From: Limisphaerales bacterium
Lineage (GTDB): Bacteria; Verrucomicrobiota; Verrucomicrobiia; Limisphaerales; AAA164-E04
DNA: 64,000 nucleotides
Direction of reading: 5' to 3'
NCBI GenBank assembly: GCA_024761205.1
Contig: JAMASS010000009.1
Coordinates: forward strand, 1-64,000
Below the pieces are notes generated by a model. The model searched no databases. It had not been told where the DNA came from and saw nothing but the letters and a program-made list of their open reading frames with translations. The position numbers were made by a program, and so were the translations under genes. The first letter of the stretch is position 1. Every line of letters starts with the position of its first letter. Shown here one piece after another: positions 9,078 through 19,364 of the stretch.

Positions 9078-10036
9078 CCCAGTTTCACAGCTAACTTTTC
9101 CCTCAGGAGATCCACGACCTTGTCGAAATCTTCCACGATCCCAAAACGACAGTGCTTAAAGATCGGCGCCTCGGGATCTATATTGATGGCCGCGATTTGC
9201 TTGGCGTCAGCGGCCCCCATCAAATGCTGACTAGAACCGGAAAGCGCAATGGCTAGATAGAATTCAGGTGCCACCTTCTTTCCGGACTGTCCTACCTGCC
9301 ATGAATGCGGCACCCAACCCAGATCACATGCCGCCCGAGAAGCCGCCATCTCCGCCTGCATCGTCCGCGCCAACGACTGCAAACGTTCAAACGGGGCGGC
9401 GCTCCCAAGCCCCCGCCCCCCGGAAACAATGATATTCGCGTCTTCCAGACGAACGCCCTCAACAGCTTCCGCGTGCCGCTCCACGACCTCCGCCTTCACC
9501 AAAATGTCTTCACCCCGCTCGATCGCCTGAACGATTCCCGGAACATCCTGCTCGACGGCGGGTTCCATGGCTCGGGCCCGAACCCACACCACGGCTGGGA
9601 TCGAACGGAGTTCTATGCTGGCCATCGCTTTCCCGCCATAGACAGCCCGATTTACACGCACCTTGCCACCGACGACGTTGACCTCCCGAGCATCCCCTGC
9701 GCAGCTGCCGCCTAACCGATACGCCAATCGCGGTGCAATCTCTTGCGCCGCCACACCATTCCCAAAAACAACACAATGAGGTAATTCATCACGCAAGATC
9801 TGGTGGAGTCGGGCAAAACAGGCTTCTGGAGATGTTTCCGCAACATCGATTCCCGAGACGGTTTTTACAGAGTCAGCAGCCAAAGCAACCGACCTGACCG
9901 CATTCTCTGTCATCCTCTCAGGGACGATGATTTCGTGCAGCGCCTCATAGGCCCTAGCTAGTCGTTGCCCCGTTCCGCAGATTCCTGCAGCACCCCGATC
10001 AAACTCCCGATCCAAAAGCACACTAAGGACCCTCAT
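9074..10036 (-). CDS. etfA: electron transfer flavoprotein alpha subunit
   Basis: Alpha subunit of electron transfer flavoprotein, the soluble FAD carrier that accepts electrons from acyl-CoA dehydrogenases. 320 residues, normal size. The C-terminal FAD-binding domain is clear: SGGRGLGSAAPFE near residue 210, VGQSGKKVAPEFYLAIALSG near 255, then HLMG and INIDPEAPIFKHCRFGIVEDF. The usual Thr of the VGQTGK loop is Ser. The start overlaps the etfB stop by 4 bp (ATGA) and the stop overlaps the ATG of the FadF-like gene in the same way, so the three were a tightly coupled operon. The partner downstream is broken; etfA itself shows no lesion. Confidence 0.95.
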   Translation of the reverse strand: MRVLSVLLDREFDRGAAGICGTGQRLARAYEALHEIIVPERMTENAVRSVALAADSVKTVSGIDVAETSPEACFARLHQILRDELPHCVVFGNGVAAQEIAPRLAYRLGGSCAGDAREVNVVGGKVRVNRAVYGGKAMASIELRSIPAVVWVRARAMEPAVEQDVPGIVQAIERGEDILVKAEVVERHAEAVEGVRLEDANIIVSGGRGLGSAAPFERLQSLARTMQAEMAASRAACDLGWVPHSWQVGQSGKKVAPEFYLAIALSGSSQHLMGAADAKQIAAINIDPEAPIFKHCRFGIVEDFDKVVDLLREKLAVKLG

Positions 10037-10839
10037 ACCCTCTTCACAATCTCCGCGATTCGGTCCGCGAAGCGATCTACCTTTTCATCAAAAGAATCAC
10101 CATCAACAAATTCACAAGCCACACTGTCATTCGGAACAAACAAATCGACAACCTGCGTAACAGCATTCTCAGAATGCAGTTCTTCTGCAGAAAGCCCCAG
10201 GTCAGCTAACGACAGAGTACGAATCGGAATCTGAGACGATTTCATGATGTCCCGAGTTTTTGGAATCCGCGGGAGATTATCGTCACTATTGGTAATTGTA
10301 ATCGCAACCGGCAGCGGTACTCGAAAACGCTCCCATCCATCGTCAGATTGACGACGCAACAACAAACCATCGCCCTCGCGCTTCACCTCGTCGACAAAGC
10401 TCACCAAAGGGAACTCCAAAATCTCCGCAAGGTAAGCGCCCGTCTGACCCATTCCCCAATCACCTGATTCTCGCCCCACGAAGATCGCGTCAAATCTTCC
10501 TAACTTTTGGATCCCTGCCGCCAAAACTTTGGCGGTTAAGCTCGAATCCGCCGGCAAAGCATCCGGCCAATCCAAGCGCATGGCATGATCAGCCCCCATG
10601 GCCAGAGCCTTTCTCAACATATCTTCAACCGAATCGCCTCCCAACGAAAGGACGGTGACCTCGCCCTCCCCGATCTGATCGCAAAACTGAAGGGCGGTTT
10701 CCAGGGCATTCTCACAAAAAATGTTTGTGACTAAGTTGGCTCCTGCGAGATCAGCCGCCTTTTCATCTGAACGAACCCTGAAATCCCGCGCCGGGATTTC
10801 AGGATCGAGAATTTGCTTTAAACACACCAATATTTTCAT
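10033..10839 (-). CDS. etfB: electron transfer flavoprotein beta subunit
   Basis: Beta subunit of ETF, about 268 residues. It begins MKILVCLKQILDPEIP, the family N-terminus, which is why I take the ATG at 10839 rather than a GTG two codons earlier. NALETALQFCD near residue 45, SLGGDSVEDMLRKALAMGADHAM near 75-97 (AMP/phosphate-binding turn) and GRESGDWGMGQTGAYLAE near 125 are typical. It is the first gene of the minus-strand etfB-etfA-FadF-acyl-CoA dehydrogenase operon and stands about 290 bp from the divergent thiolase, so the spacer 10840-11131 should hold promoters for both directions. It is intact. Confidence 0.95.
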   Translation of the reverse strand: MKILVCLKQILDPEIPARDFRVRSDEKAADLAGANLVTNIFCENALETALQFCDQIGEGEVTVLSLGGDSVEDMLRKALAMGADHAMRLDWPDALPADSSLTAKVLAAGIQKLGRFDAIFVGRESGDWGMGQTGAYLAEILEFPLVSFVDEVKREGDGLLLRRQSDDGWERFRVPLPVAITITNSDDNLPRIPKTRDIMKSSQIPIRTLSLADLGLSAEELHSENAVTQVVDLFVPNDSVACEFVDGDSFDEKVDRFADRIAEIVKRV

Positions 10840-11131
10840 TCCCACGATTCAGCCCACGGCCAGCGTGCCACTGCCCTTAAAGATTCCGCCCCATTGTTGA
10901 GGTCCATGCTTATAGAGACCGCAAGCATTTCGAAATAAGCATCACTGCGCTCCCCTATGCAAACTCTCGAGTCAAGCCAAACCTCCTGCCACCAAAGACA
11001 CTCCACCAAGCTCAAAACGCTATGTGCAAGCCACCACTCGGTGAAAGCAACCATGCCTATCGACTAAAGAATCAGACTTCTTAAATTTGATTTTGCCATG
11101 CTACCGGACCCTCGGCAAAACTCAAGAGCGT

Positions 11132-12322
11132 ATGAGAGAAGCCGTCCTCGTCGCCACCGCCCGAACCCCGCTCGCTAAATCCTTTCGCGGTTCGCTCAAC
11201 ATCACTCGCCCCGACGACATGTTGGCCCATTGCATCAAGGCAGTGACAGACAAGACCCCGGAACTTGATCCAAACGACCTGGAAGACGTGATCATCGGCT
11301 GTGGCTTTCCCGAAGGATCACAGGGTATGAACGTTGCTCGCATAGCCTCGCTACGAGCCGGACTGCCCTCGTCCGTTGCTGCCACGACAGTCAATCGTTT
11401 CTGTTCCTCCGGACTCCAAGCCGTCATTATGGCGGCGCATCAAATCACTCAAGAAGGGGCGGATGTCGCGATTGGTGGCGGGGTCGAGAGCATCACCTTT
11501 TTGGGACAAACCAAGCCGGATGTGAACCCATGGGTGGCTGAGAAGTTTCCCGGTGTGTATATGCTCATGGGAGATACCGCCGAAATCGTGGCAAAGCGCT
11601 ATAACATCTCCAGAACTGCTCAGGACGAATACGCCCTAGCCAGCCAACAACGCACTGCCTTGGCCCAGGCAGAGGGATTCTTCAGCGATGAACTAGCCCC
11701 AATGGACGTGAAACGTGCCATCCTCGACAAGCAGACCAAGAAACCCTGCGGCGAGGAGGCGGCCCGACTTGAAAAAGATGAATGCAATCGTCCAGACACC
11801 ACCCTTGAAGGCTTGGCCGGGCTCAAACCGTACTTTGACCGGGACAGCGGCGAAGGCACCGTGACTGCCGGCAACGCCTCGCAGCTTTCTGACGGCGCGG
11901 CGGCAAATCTGCTGATGTCCCGTGAAAAAGCCACCTCTCTGGGACTTCAGGCCAAGATCGCTTATCGCGGTTTTGCCGTGGCCGGTTGTGCTCCAGATGA
12001 GATGGGCATCGGCCCAGTCCACGCCGTGCCGAAGTTGCTGAAACGACAAGGATTATCGGTCGCCGACATTGACCTTTGGGAACTCAACGAAGCCTTTGCA
12101 GTCCAAGTCGTCTACTGCCGCGACCAATTGGGCATTCCCATGGAGAAACTCAATGTCCACGGTGGCTCGATTTCAATCGGACACCCGTTTGGCATGACGG
12201 GTTCACGCCTAGTCGGCACTCTGGCCAACGGCATGCAACGACGGCAAGCGCACTACGGTGTGGTGACGATGTGCGTTGGCGGAGGCCAGGGCGCTGCCGG
12301 TTTGTTTGAATTGTGCTCCTAG
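11132..12322 (+). CDS. acetyl-CoA C-acyltransferase (thiolase)
   Basis: Thiolase performing the last, thiolytic step of beta-oxidation (3-ketoacyl-CoA + CoA to acetyl-CoA and shortened acyl-CoA). Start taken at ATG 11132, since [20 protein letters not shown] is the canonical N-terminus; upstream in-frame codons add unsupported residues. The nucleophilic Cys is in [10 protein letters not shown] near residue 88. The C-terminal catalytic His is in [13 protein letters not shown] and the second active Cys in [13 protein letters not shown]. The length, about 396 residues, is normal. Divergent from etfB and followed by a dead reductase and a dead thioesterase, then the bifunctional hydratase/dehydrogenase on the same strand. 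A degradative FadA/AtoB-like role fits the context, but a biosynthetic acetoacetyl-CoA thiolase cannot be excluded. Confidence 0.92.
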   Translation: MREAVLVATARTPLAKSFRGSLNITRPDDMLAHCIKAVTDKTPELDPNDLEDVIIGCGFPEGSQGMNVARIASLRAGLPSSVAATTVNRFCSSGLQAVIMAAHQITQEGADVAIGGGVESITFLGQTKPDVNPWVAEKFPGVYMLMGDTAEIVAKRYNISRTAQDEYALASQQRTALAQAEGFFSDELAPMDVKRAILDKQTKKPCGEEAARLEKDECNRPDTTLEGLAGLKPYFDRDSGEGTVTAGNASQLSDGAAANLLMSREKATSLGLQAKIAYRGFAVAGCAPDEMGIGPVHAVPKLLKRQGLSVADIDLWELNEAFAVQVVYCRDQLGIPMEKLNVHGGSISIGHPFGMTGSRLVGTLANGMQRRQAHYGVVTMCVGGGQGAAGLFELCS

Positions 12323-12364
12323 TCCGTTGCCCATATCAAAACTGCCCAATCAGATAGACATCCC

Positions 12365-13378
12365 ATGAACAACACCAACCGTCAGTGGCAACTAGCCTCT
12401 CGCCCCAAGGACATGGTGAACGAAACCAATTTCAGGTTAGTCGAGACTTCCATTCCCGAACCGACCAAAGGCGAGATCGTCATGAAAAGCAGCTATCTCA
12501 CTGTAGCCCCATACATGCGGGGACGGATGCGCGATCGGAAATCGTACGCTGAATCCGTCAAGATTGGTGAAGTCGTGACCGGCCAAGCAGTCGGTACTGT
12601 CCTAGCTTCGAGGAGCGACCACTTTCAGCCCGGCGATCCAGTGCTCACACCATTGGCTGGCAGGAATACGGAGTCACATCAGCAAACAAGACGCGCCGCC
12701 TCGATCCATCTCAGGCGCCCATCCCCACCGCACTCCATGTACTGGACATGCCCGGCTTGACCGCCTACTTCGGCCTTCTGAACGTGATTCAAGCCCAGTC
12801 GGGCCAAACCATCGTCGTCTCCAGTGCTGCCGGAGCGGTGGGCTCCACGGTTGGCCAGATCGCCAAAATCAAAGGATGCCGCGCCATCGGCATTGCGGGC
12901 ACTGACGAAAAAGTCAACTGGCTTACTGACGAGCTCGGATTTGACGCAGCCTTCAATTACAAGACCACTCCGAAATCCCTACCAGACACTCAAAACGCTC
13001 TGTCCCGACGGCATCCATGGATATTTCGACAACGTTGGCGGCCCGGTGACCGACGCCGTGTTTCCGCTGCTGGCATTGAATGGCCGAGACGCGGTCTGTG
13101 GCCAAATTTCCCAATACAACTTGGCCGAGGCGCCCGCGGGCCCACGGCTTCTCTGGAATCTCATCGTCAAACAAGCCACCGTCCAAGGCTTTCTCGTTTT
13201 CGATTTCACCAAAAAAGATCAAACCGCTTTGACCGATCTCAGTGCCTGGGTTCGGGAAGGCTCGCTCAAATATCGGGAGAACATCGTCGAGGGATTTAAG
13301 AATGTGCCTCAGGCATTCATCAGCCTCTTTGAAGGTGCGAACCTAGGGAAGCAATTGGTCAAAATTCCCGAGGCTTAA
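12365..13378 (+). pseudogene. frameshifted NADPH-dependent MDR oxidoreductase (prostaglandin reductase/curcumin reductase type)
   Basis: The complete coding sequence of an MDR-superfamily reductase can be pieced together from two reading frames. It opens with RQWQLASRPKDMV and MRGRMRDRKSYA in frame 2. It shifts near 12660, where GWQEYGVTSANKTRRLD is read in frame 1, and continues through LTAYFGLL and SSAAGAVGSTVGQIAK (the NADPH-binding Rossmann loop). It shifts back near 12975 to GYFDNVGGPVTDAV and ends normally with LGKQLVKIPEA. Two compensating single-base changes separated by about 310 bp leave everything between out of frame. Length and both ends match intact family members, so decay is recent or the indels are sequence errors. 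It follows the thiolase by 40 bp. Confidence 0.85.
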
Positions 13379-13394
13379 TCCAAACCAGTTGTCC

Positions 13395-13855
13395 ATGAGA
13401 CCTGAACTGCCCCAAGTCGATTTCATCAAACTCCAAAAACCTTCTCGATGGAGTTTCAGAACGATTTCTCGACGAGATGGGCCATATGAATGACACATTG
13501 ATACACCCGCATCTTCAGCGAGGCCATGGGTGGTTCCATGGATCTCCTTGGACTTTTGCTGGAATACGGATAACCCGAAAAATTAGCAGCGTGGCGCTGG
13601 AAGCCCACAATCCATTATTTGGCCGAGCTTCACATCGGCGACTAGGGGAACGTGCACAGTCGAATGATCGAACACTCCGACAAACGCCTCCATATGCGCT
13701 CCACCCTCGTCCGATTCATGGGACCAAGCGGTGGCTCTCCCTTCAAAGGCATCACGGCCTGCCTAGACCTGCAAACGCGACGCATGACAACCCTTTCGGA
13801 GGATATTACGGTGACAATCGACCGAATCATCGACGAGCATCGCAAAATCACCTGA
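13395..13855 (+). pseudogene. remnant of a 4HBT (hotdog) acyl-CoA thioesterase
   Basis: Begins with MRPELPQVDFIKLQKP at 13395. After frame changes it reads FLDEMGHMND, IFSEAMGGSMDLLGLL, a stop, AAWRWKPTIHYLAELHIGD, another stop, then MIEHSDKRLHMRSTLVRFMG to the end at 13855. The GHMN loop and the HYLAELHIGD strand are the hallmark of hotdog-fold thioesterases of the 4-hydroxybenzoyl-CoA type. Several in-frame stops and shifts disrupt it. It lies 16 bp after the dead reductase and was presumably a member of the fatty-acid operon, releasing free acid from CoA. The last 68 codons are still open. Confidence 0.7.
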
Positions 13856-13859
13856 CACC

Positions 13860-14554
13860 CACCGTTGACTGGCCTCATGAAGCCAGGTAGATCGCGCCAC
13901 GATCTCATTCGTTTCCCCCCTGTCTTAACGGCTTCAAAGCAGCAAACCGCTTTTCTGCAGCCTCATCCTTCCACAACGCTCCGCTTAGCTTGGCCTCGAT
14001 CACGCGTCTGGACAGATACAATTCACGCGGACGCAGGATTCTCCCAGTTCTCGTGCCATCCCTTGGTGAGCATGATGACCAACCCCACCTTGGCAACCAA
14101 GTGCATCCTTTGCAACAACGTCACAGACAATCCGGAGAAAGAAGCGACATTCACAATCAAGTCACCACCCGATTCCCCCATTTCCTTAGCCACTGCTCGC
14201 GAGAGGCGATACGGCCCCATGAGGTTCACACCAAAGGCTTTGCCCCAAGCCCAATCCTCGGAATCGACAATGAGGCCATAGTAGGGATTCGTAGCGGTAT
14301 TATTGACCAGGATGTTAATGCCTCCCGGCTTCTCTGATCCTAGACAACAGTTGTTGCACTTCCTCCACTCGTCCAAAGTAGTGAGTCCCTCCACCCTCGA
14401 TCCGCGATCACTGTCTCAACTCCTTCCTCTGGCGCCCGCACAGCGTGACACTGACGCCCGCTTCCAAAAAGCCTTTCACGATGGCGAGGCCAATCCTCGT
14501 GTCCTTTCAGTGGCCCAGGACATACTTTCCCGCCAACAAAAACCGATCCGCCAT
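13860..14554 (-). pseudogene. remnant of a short-chain dehydrogenase/reductase (DHRS4-like)
   Basis: From ATG 14554 the minus strand reads FLLAGKYVLGH, a stop, then IGLAIVKGFLEAGVSVTLCGR (decayed TGxxxGIG loop). In another frame it gives INILVNNTATNPYYG (NNAG motif) and GGDLIVNVASFSG (catalytic Ser region). The YxxxK segment is damaged (MHLVAKVGLVIMLTK retains the Lys). The end reads SGALWKDEAAEKRFAALKPL and, after a further stop, IYLAS. So the whole SDR is represented but in at least three frames with stops. It lies between the dead thioesterase and the intact hydratase/dehydrogenase, on the opposite strand to both. Confidence 0.75.
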
Positions 14555-14694
14555 ACCTCGGTCCTGTTATGCTGTGATTCTCGAAAGGAATTGTGGCCCC
14601 CAGTATTAACTCATAGACTTCGTTCCAAGCAGGCAAAGGAACTAAAGCCCTTCTGTGGTTCACAACAAACACGAAGCGCGAAACGAATGCCCTA

Positions 14695-16815
14695 ATGAAC
14701 GACCCCGTAACCTACGATGTTCAAGATGGCGTTGCCGTCATCACCATCAACAATCCCCCAGTCAACGCTCTTGGCCCCGGAGTCTCCGAAGGCCTTCAAA
14801 AAGCTATCCAGCAAGTCAACGAGACGGCCGTCATCATTGCCGCCGTGTTGATTGGCGGCGGTAAGACCTTCATTGCCGGCGCGGATATCAAACAGTTGAC
14901 GCGCATGGCCTCGGGTGCGGTCGGGCACGGGCCAGGCCTCAGTCCTTTGTTGACCAGCATCGAGGACACGCCCAAGCCGGTGGTCTGCGCCATCCATGGC
15001 ACGGCCTTGGGCGGGGGGTTGGAGATTGCTATGAGCTGCCATTACCGCGTGGCCGCCACCACCGCCAAAGTGGGCCAGCCCGAAGTCAAAATCGGCATCA
15101 TCCCGGGAGCCGAAGGCACCCAAAGACTCCCGCGCCTTGTCGGCATCGCGCCCGCCGCCATCATGTGCGCCACGGGAAGAATGGTGACCGCACAGGAGGG
15201 ACTCAAACTCGGCGTTTTGGACGCGATCACCAAGGATGATTTGCTCACCGAAGCGGTTCGTTTTGCCCGTGAAAAAGCGGATACCGGTGAGCCCCCACGC
15301 AAGACCCGTGAATTGTCAAAGAAACTGAAGTTGGATGACAACGCCCGGGAATCTTTGGCGGGACTCCGCCAATCCATCGCGAAACGCGCTCGGGATCTTC
15401 AGGCTCCAGGTAAGGCGATCGAGGCTGTCGAGCTTGCAGCCACCCTTTCGTTCCGGGAAGGCTGTCGGAAAGAAGCGGAAATCTTCGACACCTGCCTCAA
15501 GTCCGAAGAAGCGAATGGGCTGATGCATGTTTTTTTCAGCGAACGAGCAGCTGCCAAGGTCCCTGATCTTCCGGCTGAGGCGGCCCCACGCGTGATTCAA
15601 AGTGCGGCAGTCATTGGCGCCGGCACCATGGGCGGAGGGATCACTATGAGTTACGTCAACGCCGGCATTCCGGTCGTGCTCAAGGAGATCAACCAAGCGG
15701 CCCTAGAAAAAGGGATGGCAACCATTAAGCGGAACTACGCCTCGGCCGTTAAACGGGGGAAACTCTTGGAAGGCGAGATGGAGAAACGCCTTAACCGCAT
15801 CAAGCCAACCACGGCATACGGCGATATCGGAGAGGCCGATATTGTGGTGGAAGCGGTCTTTGAGAATCTGGATCTTAAGAAGCAGATTTTTGGCGAAATT
15901 GATACCGCCGCCAAACCCGAGGCGATCCTCGCTTCGAACACCTCCACGCTGAACATCGATCAAATTGCGGCGGCAACCAAGCGCCCCGAACAGGTCATCG
16001 GCAACCATTTCTTCAGCCCTGCCAACATCATGAAATTGCTGGAAGTTGTTCGTAGCTCAAAAACTAGCCCGGAGGTCATCGCCACCTCAATGGCACTCGC
16101 CAAGAAGCTAGGCAAGGTTGGGGTCATTGTCGGCAATTGCTTCGGATTTGTAGGCAACCGTATGTTTAGTCCCTACACCAACGAAGCTCAATTCTTAGTG
16201 GAAGAAGGTGCATCCGTCGCTCAAGTGGATCAGACGCTCTACGAGTTTGGTTGGGCCATGGGGCCTCTGGCCGTGTTGGATCTCGCCGGCAACGACGTCG
16301 GTTGGCGCATCCATCAGGAAGTCAAGCACAGCATCCCGGAAAGCAACCGCCAGCCCTTGATGACTGACATCCTTTACCAGGAAAAACGATGGGGGCAGAA
16401 AACGGGTAAGGGTTGGTATCGCTACGAGGAAGGCAACCGGCAAGGATTGGTGGATGCTGAGTTTGAGGCACAGATCCGAGCGGAGGCTGATCGGGAGGGA
16501 ATTGCCCAACGCGAGATCTCGCCAGATGAGATTCTGGAGCGCACGATCTACGCCTTGATCAATGAAGGCGCCCGTATCCTCGAAGAAGGGTTTGCGACTC
16601 GCTCCTCGGATATCGACGTGATTTACATCTACGGGTATGGATTTCCCGCCTTCCGCGGTGGTCCGATGCACTATGGCGATCGGATCGGCTTGAAAAAGGT
16701 CTACGGCCGCATCTGCGAATTCGAAAAAGAACAAGGATCCTGGTGGAAACCAGCGCCCCTGTTAAAGCTGCTGGCAGAAGCGAATCAGACCTTTGCAGAG
16801 TACGACCGCCGTTAA
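14695..16815 (+). CDS. bifunctional enoyl-CoA hydratase / 3-hydroxyacyl-CoA dehydrogenase
   Basis: Multifunctional beta-oxidation enzyme of 706 residues, FadB/FadJ or peroxisomal L-bifunctional type. The N-terminal crotonase domain (residues ~1-200) shows [10 protein letters not shown] (oxyanion hole) and two catalytic acidic positions in [17 protein letters not shown] and [20 protein letters not shown]. The dehydrogenase begins near residue 300 with [15 protein letters not shown] (NAD-binding), followed by [16 protein letters not shown] with the catalytic His, and [13 protein letters not shown] near the C-terminus. It catalyses hydration and NAD-dependent oxidation of the 2-enoyl-CoA. It is intact in a neighbourhood where nearly every accessory gene is broken, so the core enzyme seems to be under selection. 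Confidence 0.95.
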   Translation: MNDPVTYDVQDGVAVITINNPPVNALGPGVSEGLQKAIQQVNETAVIIAAVLIGGGKTFIAGADIKQLTRMASGAVGHGPGLSPLLTSIEDTPKPVVCAIHGTALGGGLEIAMSCHYRVAATTAKVGQPEVKIGIIPGAEGTQRLPRLVGIAPAAIMCATGRMVTAQEGLKLGVLDAITKDDLLTEAVRFAREKADTGEPPRKTRELSKKLKLDDNARESLAGLRQSIAKRARDLQAPGKAIEAVELAATLSFREGCRKEAEIFDTCLKSEEANGLMHVFFSERAAAKVPDLPAEAAPRVIQSAAVIGAGTMGGGITMSYVNAGIPVVLKEINQAALEKGMATIKRNYASAVKRGKLLEGEMEKRLNRIKPTTAYGDIGEADIVVEAVFENLDLKKQIFGEIDTAAKPEAILASNTSTLNIDQIAAATKRPEQVIGNHFFSPANIMKLLEVVRSSKTSPEVIATSMALAKKLGKVGVIVGNCFGFVGNRMFSPYTNEAQFLVEEGASVAQVDQTLYEFGWAMGPLAVLDLAGNDVGWRIHQEVKHSIPESNRQPLMTDILYQEKRWGQKTGKGWYRYEEGNRQGLVDAEFEAQIRAEADREGIAQREISPDEILERTIYALINEGARILEEGFATRSSDIDVIYIYGYGFPAFRGGPMHYGDRIGLKKVYGRICEFEKEQGSWWKPAPLLKLLAEANQTFAEYDRR

Positions 16816-16853
16816 TAGCTCAAATAATTCAAGCTCCAAGAGACCCATTTGCC

Positions 16854-17633
16854 ATGAGCTTTCAAGGAATCCAATACACGGTCTCTGACTTGCTCTCGGC
16901 TATGTCGCAGACCAATGGAGACGACCCCATACGAGCCATCATTCTTACCGATGCCGGCAAAGGATTCTGTTCCAGCACCAATATCAACCTCCTTCGGTCC
17001 ATTACCAATGAAGACTTTGCCAACACGCCCCCAGTACACTGATTCAGAAGTATGTGCCTGAATGCCCACTCCCGGCACTCGCGAAGATTCCCAACGCTGC
17101 TGAGCTTATTTTCCTGCTAGCGAAAAGCCCATCATCGCCGAGACCAACGGAGCGGCTGTAGGTTTGGACCTTATCCTGACCACCTACTGCGATATCCATC
17201 TCGAGGCGACCAGCGCACAGTTCATCACAACCCTTTCTAAGCGAGGACTGATTGCCACACACGGTATCAGTTAATTGCTCCCCCGACTCGCCAGAGTGTC
17301 CAACGCCCACGACCTTCTCTTTTCAGCCCGAATGATTCCAGCGGACGAAGCCAAGACAATGAAACTCATATCCCGACTCTACCTAGAGGAAGACCTATTG
17401 AAGGAAGCGTTCGCCTATACCCGAGCCCTCAGTCAAAACGCCTCCCCTCACTCTCTACGCCTCACTCTCTACGCCTCATAAAACGCGAAATTTACAACGC
17501 CAAATTCCAATCGCCCGCTGAAGCCATCAATGCCGCCAACCAAGATATGCTTGAAAGTTTTCAGTGTCAGGACTTCAAAGAGGGTATCGCCCACTTTGTA
17601 AAAAAACGTCCCGCTAACTTCACGAGGCGATAG
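16854..17633 (+). pseudogene. remnant of an enoyl-CoA hydratase/isomerase
   Basis: Starts 38 bp after the bifunctional gene with MSFQGIQYTVSD. It has lost roughly 30 codons internally and resumes at DPIRAIILTDAGKGFCSSTN, the oxyanion-hole strand. Other frames give AETNGAAVGLDLILTTYCDIH, then RGLIATHGIS, a stop, LLPRLA, and finally IKREIYNAKFQSPAEAI and FKEGIAHFVKKRPANFTRR, the normal crotonase C-terminus. Conserved positions are still easy to read, so the decay is not ancient, yet the gene carries a deletion, an in-frame TAA near 17272 and several frame changes. It was probably an accessory hydratase of the same beta-oxidation cluster. Confidence 0.8.
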
Positions 17634-17729
17634 TCAAACCTGCTGTTTTAGGGGCTTATAAGACTTTGAAAACACACACACACAAAGCGCGGCTGCGGAC
17701 GTTACAGCCAGCCAGCCTGCTTGCCAATT

Positions 17730-18524
17730 TCACTTAGACCGAAACAGCCGGCTCCCCAATACGCCACCCGTCAATGCCCCCAAACACGGCGCCAGAACAT
17801 AAACCGTCAACCACCCTAAACCATTGAGCGAAAACGGCAGCATCTTCCACCCCGCCAAACTTGAAAAAAGGCGCGGCGCCAAGTCCCGTGCAGGGTTAAA
17901 TCCCGCCATCGTTAATGGTGCGAACACACAAATGAGTATCGATAGGGTCAACCCGATCGCCAGAGGCGCCATCGCGCTCGGTCCGCCAGTATTCTCTTTT
18001 GCCATAAAGCCAAAAACAGCCAAGGCGAGCAGGGCCGTGCCGAGAAACTCGGCAAACAAAGCGCGGCCATGCGACACATAGCGTTGACGCTCCTCCGGCA
18101 GCGGTTGACCGCCCGGATTCGGATAGTACTCGCCAAAGATCATGGCGCTGGCCTCGCTACCCACGTGTCCACGCCTTATTCCCCGATCAACTTCGAATTG
18201 ATGGATCGCCCCCCCGAACAAAGCGTAAACGGCGCCGGCCGCCAAAAAAGCACCCAAGAACTGCGCCAAGATGTATCCCGGAATCCGCTTGCTCGGAAAA
18301 TCCGTGAAGCAGGCCATTGCCAAGGTGATCGCTGGATTCAAATGCGCCCCGCTCAATCCGCCAGTAAGAAAGATGGCAACACTCAAACCCAACCCCCAAA
18401 CAATCGCAACCTGGAAGAGTCCCACAGGCGCCTCCAAGGCAACGGAGGTCGCCACCGTGCCACAGCCAAAGAAAACCAGCAAGAAAGTCCCCAGCAACTC
18501 GCCCCTAAACCATGGACTCATCAT
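17730..18524 (-). CDS. aqpS: aquaglyceroporin of the arsenic operon (AqpS-like)
   Basis: Major intrinsic protein (aquaporin/GlpF family) with six hydrophobic segments and both pore motifs: HLNPAITLA near residue 60 and [12 protein letters not shown] near 200. The second, NPARD, with its Asp, marks the glycerol-facilitator branch. I start at ATG 18524, just ahead of [21 protein letters not shown]; an earlier in-frame ATG would add a hydrophilic leader and overlap arsC further. It overlaps the end of arsC by about 20 bp, so the two are co-translated. In rhizobial ars operons such a channel replaces an ArsB/Acr3 pump and lets arsenite made by ArsC leave the cell. The same role is inferred here because no arsenite pump is present. 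Confidence 0.9.
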   Translation of the reverse strand: MMSPWFRGELLGTFLLVFFGCGTVATSVALEAPVGLFQVAIVWGLGLSVAIFLTGGLSGAHLNPAITLAMACFTDFPSKRIPGYILAQFLGAFLAAGAVYALFGGAIHQFEVDRGIRRGHVGSEASAMIFGEYYPNPGGQPLPEERQRYVSHGRALFAEFLGTALLALAVFGFMAKENTGGPSAMAPLAIGLTLSILICVFAPLTMAGFNPARDLAPRLFSSLAGWKMLPFSLNGLGWLTVYVLAPCLGALTGGVLGSRLFRSK

Positions 18525-18957
18525 GTGCCAGACCTTCCCGGTAGCCAGCCACGTAGGCATTGAAAACCAATTGTATTTCATCCCGCACCCGGCGAAACGC
18601 CGCCATGATATCGGCATCATTGCCCTCCGCCTTCGCTGGATCGTCAAAGCCCCAATGGTATCGATTCACCTGACCATAAAACATCGGGCACGCCTGATCC
18701 GCATTGCCGCAAACGGTAATGACCGTATGAATATCGCGGTCTAGAAACCCATTCACGTGCTTGGACTCATGATGAGAAATATCGATCCCAATCTCTTCCA
18801 ATGCCGTCACCGCATTTGGATGCACATAGCCAGCCGGATTGGACCCGGCACTGTGAATCTCAAAAAGGTCGTCCGCTATCTGCCGCAAAATACCTTCGGC
18901 CATATGGCTCCGACAGGAATTCCCGGTGCACAAGATAAGAGCACGTGGTTTACTCAT
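18505..18957 (-). CDS. arsC: arsenate reductase (thioredoxin-coupled, low-molecular-weight phosphatase fold)
   Basis: Reduces arsenate to arsenite. The P-loop [13 protein letters not shown] (CX5R) starts at residue 10, giving the nucleophilic Cys and the phosphate-binding Arg. The two further redox cysteines sit in [13 protein letters not shown] near residue 80-90, as in the thioredoxin-dependent class. About 150 residues from ATG 18957, chosen because [13 protein letters not shown] is the family start; a longer frame to 19062 lies inside arsR. The gap to arsR is 7 bp and the 3' end overlaps aqpS, so arsR-arsC-aqpS form one transcript. Intact. Confidence 0.93.
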   Translation of the reverse strand: MSKPRALILCTGNSCRSHMAEGILRQIADDLFEIHSAGSNPAGYVHPNAVTALEEIGIDISHHESKHVNGFLDRDIHTVITVCGNADQACPMFYGQVNRYHWGFDDPAKAEGNDADIMAAFRRVRDEIQLVFNAYVAGYREGLAHDESMV

Positions 18958-18964
18958 GGTGATG

Positions 18965-19321
18965 CTACTTCTGAACCCGTGGCAGCGGATAACAACGAAT
19001 TTCGGACCTGACCGCCTTAAGGCGGCAGAGATCCTCCTTGAATACCGGTTCCTCACTGGCAACGTCCTGGAGACACTTCAGACTTTCAATCAGCCACGCA
19101 TTGAGTTCCTTTGGAAACCGATAAATATTCCAATTTGCACGCCGATCGTAAGCGATCAAACCGTGTTGCCGGAGATACCCAAGGTGCTTGGAGAGTTTTA
19201 CTTGGGGCTCTTGAAGAATCTCCTGCAGGTAACAGACGCAGGGGAGGCCGTGCTGCAACAGATGCACAATCCGAAGCCGGGTCGCATCACACAGACATTT
19301 GTAAACAGAAATGACCTCCAC
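18965..19321 (-). CDS. arsR: ArsR-family metalloregulator
   Basis: Winged-helix repressor that leaves its operator when it binds As(III)/Sb(III). [17 protein letters not shown] is the first helix pair. CVCYLQEIL carries a closely spaced Cys pair where the classical ELCVCDL sensor motif sits in helix alpha-3. [21 protein letters not shown] is the recognition helix and wing. I prefer a GTG start at 19321 ([10 protein letters not shown]), which puts the helix at the usual distance from the N-terminus. An ATG at 19405 in the same frame would add 28 unusual residues and cover a tandem repeat that looks like an operator. First gene of arsR-arsC-aqpS. Confidence 0.9.
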   Translation of the reverse strand: MEVISVYKCLCDATRLRIVHLLQHGLPCVCYLQEILQEPQVKLSKHLGYLRQHGLIAYDRRANWNIYRFPKELNAWLIESLKCLQDVASEEPVFKEDLCRLKAVRSEIRCYPLPRVQK

Positions 19322-19338
19322 TCGTCGAATACTCTCAT

Positions 19339-19364
19339 AACGGAATATTTCGTCAACGGAATAT
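19339..19364. promoter_or_regulatory. candidate ArsR operator: direct repeat AACGGAATAT
   Basis: The 10-base word AACGGAATAT occurs at 19339-19348 and again at 19355-19364, 16 bp apart, directly upstream of the preferred GTG start of arsR. Repeated AT-rich half sites in this position suit an autoregulatory site, but there is no experimental or consensus match, and it is coding if the upstream ATG is the true start. Confidence 0.35.

Noticed and set aside
10836-11054. 72-codon frame upstream of etfB
   Set aside because: Trp-rich composition without a recognised domain, overlaps the etfB start and fills the divergent promoter region; likely chance.
14692-15123. Gly/His-rich minus-strand frame
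   Set aside because: Antisense to the intact bifunctional beta-oxidation gene.
17660-17700. Short ACACACAC run as a functional microsatellite
   Set aside because: Only about six dinucleotide units, in an intergenic region, with no coding effect.
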